Assembly: GCA_001899065.1 (NCBI GenBank)
Contig: MKUZ01000030.1
Span: forward strand, 203,521-267,520
DNA length: 64,000 bases
Direction: 5' to 3'
Source: Devosia sp. 66-22
GTDB taxonomy: Bacteria > Pseudomonadota > Alphaproteobacteria > Rhizobiales > Devosiaceae
In this document: piece after piece, positions 42,063 through 50,585 of the stretch
Layout of the letters: each line of letters starts with the position of its first letter
Numbering within the stretch: position 1 is the stretch's first letter
Made by a program: the position numbers and the translations under genes
The notes under the pieces: model-generated
Seen by the model: the letters and a program-made list of their open reading frames with translations, nothing else
Database searches by the model: none
Told to the model about the DNA's origin: nothing

Positions 42063-43313
42063 TCAGAAGCGCTGTGGCGAGAAGGGGGTGATGTCGATCG
42101 GCTGTGCGGCGCCGGTCAACAGATTGGCGACGAGCTTGCCGGTGCCCGCCGATTGGGTGAGGCCCAGATGGCCATGCCCGAAAGCATAGACGATATTGCG
42201 CGAGCGGCGCGAGAAACCGATCGCCGGGAGCGAGTCGGGCAGCGACGGGCGGAAGCCCATCCATTGCGTGCCGCCGGTTGTCACAAGGCCCGGCATGTAG
42301 CGCGCGGCCTTCTGCAGCATGGCATCGGCCCGCTTGAAGTTCGGCGGCAGGCTGAGCCCGCCGAGTTCGACCGCGCCGCCGATCCGGATGCCGGAGGCAA
42401 GCGGGGTGACGACGAAGCCGTGTCCGCCGAAGACGAGCTGGCGCCGCAGGTCGAAGCTGTAGCCGGGAAGAGTGGTGTTGTAGCCGCGCTCGGTCTCGAG
42501 CGGGATGTCGTCGCCGATCGGTCTGGTCAGCCGGTGCGACCAGGCGCCGGCGGCCACGACCACCTGCCGGGCGCGCAGCGCCGAGCCGTCGCCGAGCTCG
42601 AGGATGACGCCGTCGTCCTGCGGGCGAATCTGGACGATCTCGGCCTGGCGAAAGCTCGCGCCGCGATCCATGGCGGCCCTGCCGATGGCGACGGCGTAGT
42701 CATAGGGATCCTGCACCGTCTGCCACTTCGGAATGAAGGTGGCGGCCGTGATCTTGGGCGACAGGCCTGGCTGCAGCTCGGCGAGCTCGGCGCCCCGCAC
42801 GTGGCGGAACTCGATGCCCTCGGCGGCCTTGGCGGCGTCGTCGCGCGCGGTGTTGCCAAGCTCGGCTTCGCTCTCATAGAGCTCGAGCACGCCGTCGCGG
42901 CGAATAAGGTGCTCGAGCCCGGCCGTGGCGATGAGCGCCTCGGCCTCCGCGCGGGCAATGCGCATCATCGCGCTCTGCGCCTTGAGGCTGGCCGCGACAC
43001 GGTCGGGCCAGCCGGCGCGCCAGAAGCGCATCAGCCACGGTGTGATCTGCGGCAGGTATTCGGGCCGGATGGTCAGCGGTCCGAGCGGATCGCTGAGCCA
43101 TTTCGGCAATTTGCCCAGGACACCCGACGTCGCCATGGGGATCACATCCGAGAAGGCGAACGCGCCGGCATTGCCGCGGCTCGTCTCCTCGGCAATGCCC
43201 CGCCGGTCGATCAGAGCGGCAGTCCGACCCGCCTCCTGGAGCTTGAAGGCGGTGGACAGACCGATAATCCCGGCGCCGATGATGGCGACGTCGATGGTGG
43301 CAGTCTCGGCCAA
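42063..43313 (-). CDS. FAD-dependent D-amino acid (D-hydroxyproline) oxidoreductase
   Basis: A 416-residue DadA/DAO-family flavoprotein. The dinucleotide-binding start DVAIIGAGIIGLSTAFKLQE and the C-terminal AFGHGHLGLTQSAGTGKLVANL are typical. I place the start at a TTG at 43313, two bases after the DapA-like stop, because it gives a normal N-terminus; the ATG upstream would be inside that gene. It should oxidise cis-4-hydroxy-D-proline to delta1-pyrroline-4-hydroxy-2-carboxylate. Confidence 0.88.
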   Translation of the reverse strand: MAETATIDVAIIGAGIIGLSTAFKLQEAGRTAALIDRRGIAEETSRGNAGAFAFSDVIPMATSGVLGKLPKWLSDPLGPLTIRPEYLPQITPWLMRFWRAGWPDRVAASLKAQSAMMRIARAEAEALIATAGLEHLIRRDGVLELYESEAELGNTARDDAAKAAEGIEFRHVRGAELAELQPGLSPKITAATFIPKWQTVQDPYDYAVAIGRAAMDRGASFRQAEIVQIRPQDDGVILELGDGSALRARQVVVAAGAWSHRLTRPIGDDIPLETERGYNTTLPGYSFDLRRQLVFGGHGFVVTPLASGIRIGGAVELGGLSLPPNFKRADAMLQKAARYMPGLVTTGGTQWMGFRPSLPDSLPAIGFSRRSRNIVYAFGHGHLGLTQSAGTGKLVANLLTGAAQPIDITPFSPQRF

Positions 43314-43315
43314 GA

Positions 43316-44224
43316 TCAGGCGGCCTTGGCGAACTTCGGGCGGGTGGCGAGGGCCTGGTTGACGATGTCCTCGATCTTCTGGCGCTCTTCGCCGATCAGC
43401 GGCAGGCGCGGCGGGCGGACCCACTCGCTGCCTTCGCCGGCCAACTGGTTGACCAGCTTGATGTACTGCACAAGCTTGATCGCCACGTCGAGATGCAGCA
43501 TCGGCATGAACCAGCGGTAAAGTTCGAGCGCCTCGGCGGTCCGGCCGGTCGTGGCGAGACGGTACATCTCGACCGACTCGCGCGGGAACGAATTGGTGAG
43601 GCCCGACACCCAGCCGACCGCGCCGAACAGCACGTTCTCGAGCATCAGATCGTCGACGCCGCAGACAATCTCGAAGCGGTTGCCGAGCAGGTTGATCATG
43701 TCTGTGATGCGGCGGCTGTCGTGGCTCGATTCCTTGACGGCGACGATGTTCTTCTCATCGGCGAGCGCCGCGAAGGACTCGGGCAGCAGGTCGAGCTTAT
43801 AGGCCGGCCGGTTGTTGTAGATCATGATCGGCAGGTCGGTGTTGCGCGCCAGCGTGCGGAAGTGGTGCTCGCCCTCGCGCGCATCCTGCTGGTAGACCAT
43901 TGTGGGCAGCGCCATGATGCCGTCGGCACCGGCCGCCTTGAAGCGCTTGGCGGTCGCGATGGCGAGATCGGTGGTGTACTCGGCGACACCGGCGATGATG
44001 GGGGCGCGGCCATTGACCGTGGCGACGGCGTTGCGGACGACCGCATCCTTCTCGTCGGCCGAGAGCGAGGAATTCTCGCCCAGCGTGCCCAGCATCACAA
44101 AGCCGTTCACGCCGGCGGCGAGGCAGCTCTCGAGATGGCGCGAGGTGGCTTCATGGTCGAGGGCACCGTCCTGGTGCATTTCTGTCATCAGGGCAGGGAT
44201 TACGCCGTGAAATATCGAAGTCAT
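43316..44224 (-). CDS. DapA-family deaminase, likely delta1-pyrroline-4-hydroxy-2-carboxylate deaminase
   Basis: A 302-residue class I aldolase-fold lyase (DapA/NAL family). The Schiff-base lysine is Lys164 in IVAVKESS and the assisting Tyr136 in IMIYNNRP; GTLGENSSLS is the substrate-carboxylate loop. Between the D-hydroxyproline oxidoreductase and the transporter genes, the expected activity is deamination to alpha-ketoglutarate semialdehyde. ATG preceded by AGGA. Confidence 0.87.
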   Translation of the reverse strand: MTSIFHGVIPALMTEMHQDGALDHEATSRHLESCLAAGVNGFVMLGTLGENSSLSADEKDAVVRNAVATVNGRAPIIAGVAEYTTDLAIATAKRFKAAGADGIMALPTMVYQQDAREGEHHFRTLARNTDLPIMIYNNRPAYKLDLLPESFAALADEKNIVAVKESSHDSRRITDMINLLGNRFEIVCGVDDLMLENVLFGAVGWVSGLTNSFPRESVEMYRLATTGRTAEALELYRWFMPMLHLDVAIKLVQYIKLVNQLAGEGSEWVRPPRLPLIGEERQKIEDIVNQALATRPKFAKAA

Positions 44225-44261
44225 TTTCGTTAGTCCTGTGGGGGTTGGGAGGAGGGGAGGA

Positions 44262-44981
44262 TCAGGTGCCCAGGTAGGCCTGGACGATCGACGGATCGGA
44301 CCTGAGTTGCGACGCTTCGCCCTTGAGGCGGATTTCGCCGCTTTCGAGGACGTATCCGAAGTGCGCGAGCTTGAGGGCGAGCCGCGCATTCTGTTCGACG
44401 AGAAGAATGGTGGTGCCGGTCTCGTTGAGCCGCTTCACGATCTTCATGGTTTCGAGCACCAGCTTGGGCGCGAGCCCCATCGAGGGCTCGTCGAGCAGCA
44501 TGATCTTGGGGCCGTGCATCAGCGCGCGGCCGATGGCGAGCATCTGCTGCTCGCCGCCCGACAGCAGCGAGCCGTCGGAATTGGCGCGTGTCTTGAGGAT
44601 GGGGAACTGCGCGAAGACCTGATCGAGCCGGTCGCGCCGCAGCGTCGCATCCTTGACCGTGAAGGCGCCCAGCTCGAGGTTCTCGCGCACGCTGAGGCCG
44701 CGCAGCACGTGCCGGCCTTCGGGGACGTGCACGACGCCGGCGCGGGCGATGATATGGGCGGGCATCGACGTGATGTCCTGCCCTTCGAACAGCACGCGGC
44801 CGGTCTTGGCGCGCACGATGCCGGAGATGGTCTTGAGCGTGGTGGTCTTGCCCGCGCCATTGGCGCCGAGCAGCGTCACGATCTGGCCGCGCGCGACTTC
44901 GAGATCGATGCCCTTGACCGCATCGATCTTGCCATAGGCGCTGGCGATGCCTTCGAGCTTGAGGATGATGTCAGAGGTCAA
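44262..44981 (-). CDS. livF: Branched-chain-type ABC transporter ATP-binding protein (LivF)
   Basis: A 239-residue ATPase. Walker A GANGAGKTTTLK, signature LSGGEQQMLAIGRALM, Walker B IMLLDEPSMGLAPKLV; the SMGLAP sequence is typical of LivF. Its start overlaps the end of LivG by 11 bases. Confidence 0.95.
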   Translation of the reverse strand: MTSDIILKLEGIASAYGKIDAVKGIDLEVARGQIVTLLGANGAGKTTTLKTISGIVRAKTGRVLFEGQDITSMPAHIIARAGVVHVPEGRHVLRGLSVRENLELGAFTVKDATLRRDRLDQVFAQFPILKTRANSDGSLLSGGEQQMLAIGRALMHGPKIMLLDEPSMGLAPKLVLETMKIVKRLNETGTTILLVEQNARLALKLAHFGYVLESGEIRLKGEASQLRSDPSIVQAYLGT

Positions 44982-45750
44982 GGCTGTCCTCCTCGACGCC
45001 GAGATAAGCCTCGATCACCTTGGGGTTGGACTGGATTTCCTTAGGCGTGCCCTCGGCGATCATGACGCCGTGATCGAGCACGCTGATGCGCTCGGAAAGG
45101 CGCATGACGAGGCCGGTGTCGTGCTCGATAAGCAGCACGCACACGTCGCGCTCGGTGCGGATGCGCCGGATGAGGTCGATGAGCTCTTCCTTCTCGCCCG
45201 AGGTGAGACCGGCCGCCGGCTCGTCGAGCAGCAGGAGGCGCGGCTTGGTCGCGAGCGCCCGCGCGATCTCGACGCGGCGCTGCCAGCCATAGGGCAGGGT
45301 CGTCGCCTCGCGGCCCCAGCCTTCGGTGATGCCGACGAAAGTGAGGCATTCCTCGGCGACGCCCCGGATCGCCGCTTCCTCGCGCCGCTGGCGCGGCAGC
45401 CGCAGGATGGCGTCGACGACGCCGGCGCTGGTGCGGCCATGCTGGCCGGACATGACGTTTTCAAGCACGCTCATCTCGCGGAAGAGCCGCACATTCTGGA
45501 AGGTGCGCGCGATGCCTAGCCTCGTGACCTGATGCGGTTTGAGCTTGACCGTCTCAGTACCGGCGAGACTGATCGAGCCTTGCTGCGGCTTGTAGAAGCC
45601 GGTGATGCAGTTGAAGAGCGAGGTCTTGCCCGCGCCGTTCGGCCCGATGAGGCTGACGATCTTGCCCGCCGGGACGCTGAAGTCGACATTGTCGAGCACG
45701 CGCGAGCCGGCGAAGCTGAGGCTCACATTCTTGAGGTCGAGGAGGCTCAT
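44971..45750 (-). CDS. livG: Branched-chain-type ABC transporter ATP-binding protein (LivG)
   Basis: A 259-residue ATPase with Walker A GPNGAGKTSLFNCITGFYKP, LPYGWQRRVEIARAL (signature slightly altered: YGWQRR in place of the common YGxQRR-type sequence) and LLLLDEPAAGLTSGE. The ATG overlaps the LivM stop (ATGA). The longer open frame upstream is an out-of-frame reading of livM. Confidence 0.95.
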   Translation of the reverse strand: MSLLDLKNVSLSFAGSRVLDNVDFSVPAGKIVSLIGPNGAGKTSLFNCITGFYKPQQGSISLAGTETVKLKPHQVTRLGIARTFQNVRLFREMSVLENVMSGQHGRTSAGVVDAILRLPRQRREEAAIRGVAEECLTFVGITEGWGREATTLPYGWQRRVEIARALATKPRLLLLDEPAAGLTSGEKEELIDLIRRIRTERDVCVLLIEHDTGLVMRLSERISVLDHGVMIAEGTPKEIQSNPKVIEAYLGVEEDSLDL

Positions 45751-46718
45751 CGCTTGCTCCTCGCCGGCCAGATGCCGCTCGGACGGAACAACATGATGAG
45801 CAGCAGGCCCACCGCAAAGATGAAGTAGCGCAGGTCGCCCACGCCGCGCAGGAACTCGGGCGCGAGGATGACGATGAAGGCGCCGAGGACAACGCCGGGA
45901 ATCTTGCCGATACCGCCCAGGATCACGACCATGAGGATCTCGACCGACTGGCGGAACGAGAAGCTCTCGGGCGAGATCGCACCGAGATTTGCCGCGAAGA
46001 ACGCGCCACCGATGGAGCCGTAGATGGCGCCAACCACATAGGCCGCGAGCTTCACCCGGACGCGGTCGATGCCCATCGCCTCGGCGGCATCCTCGTCGTG
46101 CCGTACGTAGAGCCAGGCCCGGCCCAGGCGCGAGTTCGCGAGCCGCACCGACACGATGATGCCCAGCACCGCGAGGATGAGGAACACGAAGTAGAAGTCG
46201 ATGTTGCTCTGCACGTGGTAGCCGAAGATCCACGGCGACTCGATACCCCGAATGCCGCTCGCGCCGCCGGTCTCGCGCAGATTGCGGGCCGTGAGCCGCA
46301 CGATCTCGCCGAAGCCGAGCGTGACGATCGCGAGATAGTCCGAGCGCAATCGCAGCGTCGGCGTGCCGATGATGATGCCGGCGATGCTCGCAAAGACCAC
46401 GGCAAGCGGCAGCGCCAGCCAGAAATTGAGCCCGAAATACTGCGTCGTGATGCCCACGGTGTAGGCGCCCACGGCGAAGAAGGCGGCGAAGCCGAGGTCG
46501 AGGAGGCCCGCATAACCGACGACGATGTTGAGCCCGAGCGCCAGCACGACATAGAGCAGAGCGTGGGTCACGATGACGGTGATGTAGCCATCGGTGACGA
46601 AGGGCAGAGCGACCATCGCGGCCAGCAGCACGGCGGTGACGGTCCATTGTTTCGTGGGCGTGTCGAGGATGGCCGACAGACCACCCCAGGCGCTGGGTCG
46701 TTCGGGCAATTGCGCCAT
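45747..46718 (-). CDS. livM: Branched-chain-type ABC transporter permease (LivM)
   Basis: A 323-residue permease with about nine helices. GYAGLLDLGFAAFFAVGAYT, GTPTLRLRSDYLAIVTLGFGEI and AAEAMGIDRVRVKLAAYVVG are LivM hallmarks. The ATG at 46718 shares one base with the LivH stop (TGATG). Confidence 0.95.
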   Translation of the reverse strand: MAQLPERPSAWGGLSAILDTPTKQWTVTAVLLAAMVALPFVTDGYITVIVTHALLYVVLALGLNIVVGYAGLLDLGFAAFFAVGAYTVGITTQYFGLNFWLALPLAVVFASIAGIIIGTPTLRLRSDYLAIVTLGFGEIVRLTARNLRETGGASGIRGIESPWIFGYHVQSNIDFYFVFLILAVLGIIVSVRLANSRLGRAWLYVRHDEDAAEAMGIDRVRVKLAAYVVGAIYGSIGGAFFAANLGAISPESFSFRQSVEILMVVILGGIGKIPGVVLGAFIVILAPEFLRGVGDLRYFIFAVGLLLIMLFRPSGIWPARSKR

Positions 46719-47656
46719 CACATGCGCTCCTGCTCTGACTTGCCGAGCAGACCCGTCGGCTTGAACACGAGTATGAGGATCAGCACGGAGAAGGAGAACA
46801 CGTCCTTCCATTCGCTACCGACCTTGAACGGGATGCCCATGCCCCGCAGATCGAGCTGCGTGGCAAAGCTCTCGAGCAGGCCGAGGATCAGGCCGCCCAG
46901 CATGGCGCCGGGGATCGAGCCGATGCCGCCGATCACGGCCGCGGTGAACGCCTTGAGGCCGATGAGGAAGCCCATGAAGTACCAGAGCGACCCATAGAAC
47001 GCGCCGGCCATGGTGCCAGCTGCGGCGGCTAGCGCGGAGCCGAGGAAGAAGGTGACGGCGATGACGGCATTGACGTTGATGCCCATCAGCCGGCTCATGT
47101 CCTTGTCGACGGCGACGGCACGCATGGCGCGGCCATATTGCGTGCGCGACACAAACATCTCGAGCGCCAGCATCAGCAGTGCCGCGACGCTGACGAGGAT
47201 CATCTGGTTGTAGCTGATGAACAGCTTACCCAGATTGATGCCGCCGAAGCCGAGCGCCGAGCCGAACGGCACGTACTGGCCTTTGGTGAGCGCGAGCATG
47301 CCGTTCTGCAGCACCAGGGAAACGGCAAGGGCCGTGATGAGGATGGAGAGCCGCGGCGCCGAGAGCATGGGGGCATAAGCCACCCGCTCGATCACGACGC
47401 CGAGAAAGCCGATGGCGATCATGGCGAACACCATCGAGACGGCGACGCCGAACCAGCCGGCGCCGATGAAGGGCGCGAGGAAGGAGAGCACCAGGAAGCC
47501 GGCAAAGCCGCCTACCATATAGAGCTCGCCATGCGCGAAATTGAGCAGCTTCACCACGCCGAACACCATGGTGTAGCCAAGTGCCACCAGCGCGTAGAAC
47601 GAGCCCAGTACGATGCCGTTCAATAGCTGGTTCGTGAAGATGTCGAAAATGGTCAC
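46718..47656 (-). CDS. livH: Branched-chain-type ABC transporter permease (LivH)
   Basis: A 312-residue permease with about eight helices: LLNGIVLGSFYALVALGYTMVFGVVKLLNFAHGELYMVG at the start, then YGRAMRAVAVDKDMSRLMGIN (the EAA-like loop). It follows the binding-protein gene after a 74-base gap containing an 11-bp hairpin. Confidence 0.95.
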   Translation of the reverse strand: MTIFDIFTNQLLNGIVLGSFYALVALGYTMVFGVVKLLNFAHGELYMVGGFAGFLVLSFLAPFIGAGWFGVAVSMVFAMIAIGFLGVVIERVAYAPMLSAPRLSILITALAVSLVLQNGMLALTKGQYVPFGSALGFGGINLGKLFISYNQMILVSVAALLMLALEMFVSRTQYGRAMRAVAVDKDMSRLMGINVNAVIAVTFFLGSALAAAAGTMAGAFYGSLWYFMGFLIGLKAFTAAVIGGIGSIPGAMLGGLILGLLESFATQLDLRGMGIPFKVGSEWKDVFSFSVLILILVFKPTGLLGKSEQERM

Positions 47657-47687
47657 AGGCCGCCTCGCCCTTCAGCCTCAGTGGGAT

Positions 47688-47715
47688 GTGGACCGGCGCT
47701 GGAACGCCGGTCCAC
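47688..47715 (-). terminator. Intercistronic hairpin between livJ and livH
   Basis: GTGGACCGGCG, loop CTGGAA, CGCCGGTCCAC: a perfect 11-bp stem 15 bases after the binding-protein stop. No T-run follows on the minus strand, so it more likely blocks 3' decay (raising binding protein over permeases) than stops transcription outright. Confidence 0.7.
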
Positions 47716-47730
47716 GGTTTGTCGTGCCGA

Positions 47731-48843
47731 TCAGAACTGCGCCAGCGTCCAGGCGCCGCCCTTGCCCTCGAGCACCACGAAGTTAGAGCGGGCGAGAGTC
47801 TTTTCCGGCGTGAACGAGATCGGGCCCGAGATGGTCTCGGTGAAGTTGGCGCCCTGCAGCGTCTCGATCACCTTGGCCGCGTCGGTGGTGCCGGCGGTGT
47901 TGATGCCCCAGGCGAGGAGCTTCATGGCGTCGTAGCTGAGCGTCGAGTAGGGGCCCGGCGCAGCGCCGAACTGGGCCTGGTAGGCTTCGGCAAAGGCCTT
48001 GGCTTCCGGCAGGAACTCGGCGGTCGGGTTGGAGAAGGCGATGACGCCTTCGGCCGCGGGACCGGCGATCTTGAACAGTTCCGGCGAGTTGGAGCCGTCG
48101 CCCACCGCGATCAGCCCGGCATAGCCGCGCTCACGCAACTGGCGGATGAGCAGGCCGCCATCGGCGTAGTAGGCCGTCCAGAACACCGCATCGGGATTGG
48201 CCGAGGTGATCGAGGTCACGACGGCCGAGTAATCCTGCTCGCCCTTGTTGGTGACTTCGAAGTTGGTGACGGTGTTGCCCGCCGCTTCCCATTCCTTCTT
48301 GGAGAGGTCGGCGAGATCCTGCGAATAGGCGTCGCCCTGGTTGATGATCGCGATGGACTTCACGCCCTTGGCGTTGAAGTACTCGATCGCCTTCTTCACC
48401 TGGTCGTTGCCGGTGGAGTTGATCATGAAGGCGTTGCCCGGATTCTCCGGGATCAGCTTGGTCGAGTTGGCCGCTGGAATGATCAGCGGGATGTTGGCAT
48501 CGCCATAGATCTTGAGGGTCGGGATGGTCGCGCCCGAGCAGTAGCCGCCCACGACACCGACGACACCCGAGGCCGCGAGCTTGCTGGCCGCGTTCACCGC
48601 GAGCTGCGCGTCGCAGCCATCGTCGCCGATGGTGGAGGTGAGCTGTTTGCCCAGCACGCCGCCGGCCGCGTTGATCTCGCCGATCGCAAGGTTCACCGCA
48701 TTGGCCATGTCCTGGCCATAGGTTGCTTCCGAGCCGGTGGTGGGGACCATGATGCCGATGGTCAGCGTATCCTGCGCGATGGCCGGAGCGCCGAGCGCAA
48801 GGGCCAGCGCGAGGCCCGCGGCAGTCTTCAAGACAGTACGCAT
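47731..48843 (-). CDS. livJ: Branched-chain-type ABC transporter substrate-binding protein (LivJ-like)
   Basis: A 370-residue periplasmic binding protein with a signal peptide (MRTVLKTAAGLALALALGAP, cut near AIAQD). The mature start TLTIGIMVPTTGSEATYGQD and the VVGGYCSGATIPTLKIY region are family-typical. First gene of the long operon; with the enzymes downstream, the ligand is probably a hydroxyproline or proline derivative rather than leucine. Confidence 0.93.
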   Translation of the reverse strand: MRTVLKTAAGLALALALGAPAIAQDTLTIGIMVPTTGSEATYGQDMANAVNLAIGEINAAGGVLGKQLTSTIGDDGCDAQLAVNAASKLAASGVVGVVGGYCSGATIPTLKIYGDANIPLIIPAANSTKLIPENPGNAFMINSTGNDQVKKAIEYFNAKGVKSIAIINQGDAYSQDLADLSKKEWEAAGNTVTNFEVTNKGEQDYSAVVTSITSANPDAVFWTAYYADGGLLIRQLRERGYAGLIAVGDGSNSPELFKIAGPAAEGVIAFSNPTAEFLPEAKAFAEAYQAQFGAAPGPYSTLSYDAMKLLAWGINTAGTTDAAKVIETLQGANFTETISGPISFTPEKTLARSNFVVLEGKGGAWTLAQF

Positions 48844-48867
48844 AGTGTTCTTCTCCCTGTTTCAGAG

Positions 48868-48910
48868 GCATGCCGGCAAAAGCCTTGCATGCATCTTGTC
48901 GACAGCATGC
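48868..48910. promoter_or_regulatory. Operator region between livJ operon and gntR
   Basis: TTGTCGACAG (48896-48905), with an 8-bp palindromic core, fits the TTGT-N2-ACAA form bound by FCD-type GntR regulators. Around it GCATGC occurs three times (48868, 48887, 48905) at 18-19 base spacing. The position between divergent genes suits control of both. Confidence 0.5.
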
Positions 48911-48959
48911 CGCCGCGTTAACCTCCCGTCAATCCCCAACGTGGGAAGCGGAAGTTGCG

Positions 48960-49682
48960 ATGGCTAACACCCCAGAACCAAAGGCGTTTTCCGATCTCCC
49001 GGTGCCGCGCGTGCGAGGCTCGGGGGTGCAGACGGTCTATGATGCGCTCAAACAGTCCATTGTGGAACTCACTCTGGAGCCCGGCGCGCCGCTCGACGAG
49101 GTGACGCTGGCTGAGCGTTTCGACATGTCGCGCACTCCCGTGCGCGAGGCGCTGGTGCGGCTCGCCGCCGAGGGGCTGGTGACGCAGCTTCCCAACCGCA
49201 ACACCATCGTGGCGCCGATCGATTTCGGCCAGTTGCCGGTGTATTTCGAGGCGCTGACGCTGATGTATCGCGTGACGACGCGGCTCGCGGCGAACGGCCG
49301 GACGGAGCGGCACCTCGCGGCGATGCGGCGCTACCAGGCGCTCTACGCGGAGGCCGTGCGGGCCGACGATGTGCCGGGCATGATCGGCCACAACCGCGAC
49401 TTCCACGTGGCCATCGCTGAGGCGGGCGGCAACCCGTACTTCACCGGGCTGTTCACGCGGCTCCTCGACGAAGGGCGCCGGATCCTGCGGCTCTACTACT
49501 ACAAGAGCTTCAACGACCACCTGCCGCGGAAATATGTGAAGGAGCACGACGCCCTGGTCGATGCGATCGAGGCGCGGGACGCGGAGCTCTGCGAGAAGCT
49601 GGCCGCGGCGCATGCGGGCCAGATCGTCAAGCAGATCCAGAGCTACATCGCCAAGGACCGCACGAGGGAAATGGCGCTCTAG
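48960..49682 (+). CDS. GntR family (FCD-type) transcriptional regulator
   Basis: A 240-residue FadR-subfamily regulator. Winged helix: YDALKQSIVELTLEPGAPLD, LAERFDMSRTPVREALVRLAAEGLV; the C-terminal helical FCD domain has HNRDFHVAIAEAGGNPYF (metal His/Asp) and EHDALVDAIEARD. I start at the ATG at 48960; upstream in-frame ATG at 48870 would overlap the operator region. Divergent from the hydroxyproline operon and its likely regulator. Confidence 0.92.
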   Translation: MANTPEPKAFSDLPVPRVRGSGVQTVYDALKQSIVELTLEPGAPLDEVTLAERFDMSRTPVREALVRLAAEGLVTQLPNRNTIVAPIDFGQLPVYFEALTLMYRVTTRLAANGRTERHLAAMRRYQALYAEAVRADDVPGMIGHNRDFHVAIAEAGGNPYFTGLFTRLLDEGRRILRLYYYKSFNDHLPRKYVKEHDALVDAIEARDAELCEKLAAAHAGQIVKQIQSYIAKDRTREMAL

Positions 49683-49718
49683 CGAGGGCGATACCGGACC
49701 ACGGCGGCCGTTGCGACG

Positions 49719-50516
49719 CTAGTTCCGCTCGATCTGCCGGCGCAGCGTGCTGGGCGGGAATCCCACGCGGTCGCGGAAGAAACGAGTGAAGCTCGACTGA
49801 GCGGAAAAGCCCAGATGCGAGGCGATTTCGTCCAGCGGGCGATCGGAGTCCGACATCAGGGAATAGGCCTGCTCGAGCACGAGCCCATCGACGAACATGT
49901 TGGGCGCGACGCCGACGGAGGAGCGGAACTGCTCGTAAAAGCGCGAGCGCGAAAGCCCGACATCGCGCGCCACGTCGCGATAGTCGATGTGAAGATGCGG
50001 GTGCTCGCGCAATTTCCTCAGCGCATGGCGGATGCGGTAGTCGGCGAGGCCGGTCCGCCGATCGACGACGTGGTCCGCGGCGGCATCGGCCGCGAGCGCG
50101 CCGATCATCTCCTCGAACGTTTCGTCATCGACGGCCTCGCCCGACAGCGCGGCGGCGATGCGGCGGGCCCGCTCCAGCATGGCCGGTGTCACCGCGCCAG
50201 CCAGCGCGTCGAAGCCCACCGCATAGACACCCAGCCGCGCCGCAATCCACTCGGCATCGAGGTAGAGTACCAGCATCAGCGTCGGCCCGGCCGGCTGCTC
50301 GCCGACATCGGCGTGCTTCTGCCAGGGATTGATCAGCATGCACTGCGTGTCGGTGACATCGGCCGTGGTGCCTTCCACGAGGACACGCCGGTCGCCGCCG
50401 CCCAGCTTGAACAGCATATGCACGTGCGGATGCGCATGCTCGGCCACCGGCTCGGTGATCTCGAAATAGGTGGCCCGGCCGAATGCGCCGGTCCGCGCCC
50501 CCAACACTCCCGCCAT
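49719..50516 (-). CDS. AraC family transcriptional regulator
   Basis: A 265-residue regulator: N-terminal cupin-like sensor (HAHPHVHMLFKLGGG) and C-terminal double helix-turn-helix (YRDVARDVGLSRSRFYEQFR, LDEIASHLGFSAQSSFTRFFRDRVGFPPSTLRR). The ATG at 50516 follows GGGAGGA. It lies 69 bases downstream of the GMC oxidoreductase gene and may control it. Confidence 0.92.
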   Translation of the reverse strand: MAGVLGARTGAFGRATYFEITEPVAEHAHPHVHMLFKLGGGDRRVLVEGTTADVTDTQCMLINPWQKHADVGEQPAGPTLMLVLYLDAEWIAARLGVYAVGFDALAGAVTPAMLERARRIAAALSGEAVDDETFEEMIGALAADAAADHVVDRRTGLADYRIRHALRKLREHPHLHIDYRDVARDVGLSRSRFYEQFRSSVGVAPNMFVDGLVLEQAYSLMSDSDRPLDEIASHLGFSAQSSFTRFFRDRVGFPPSTLRRQIERN

Positions 50517-50585
50517 TTGTTCCTCCCGCTGACCGCGGCGTTGCCCGAGGCTAGGGCAATTCACCGGTTGGTTACAAGTGCGCCG

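Noticed and set aside
40055-42091. A 678-codon open frame on the plus strand opposite three hydroxyproline genes
   Set aside because: It mirrors the strong third-position GC bias of the minus-strand genes; its translation has no recognisable domain and the opposite strand has three clear enzymes with overlapping starts.
44971-46647. A 558-codon frame suggesting an N-terminal extension of LivG
   Set aside because: The extension is an out-of-frame reading of livM; LivG starts at the ATGA overlap at 45750.
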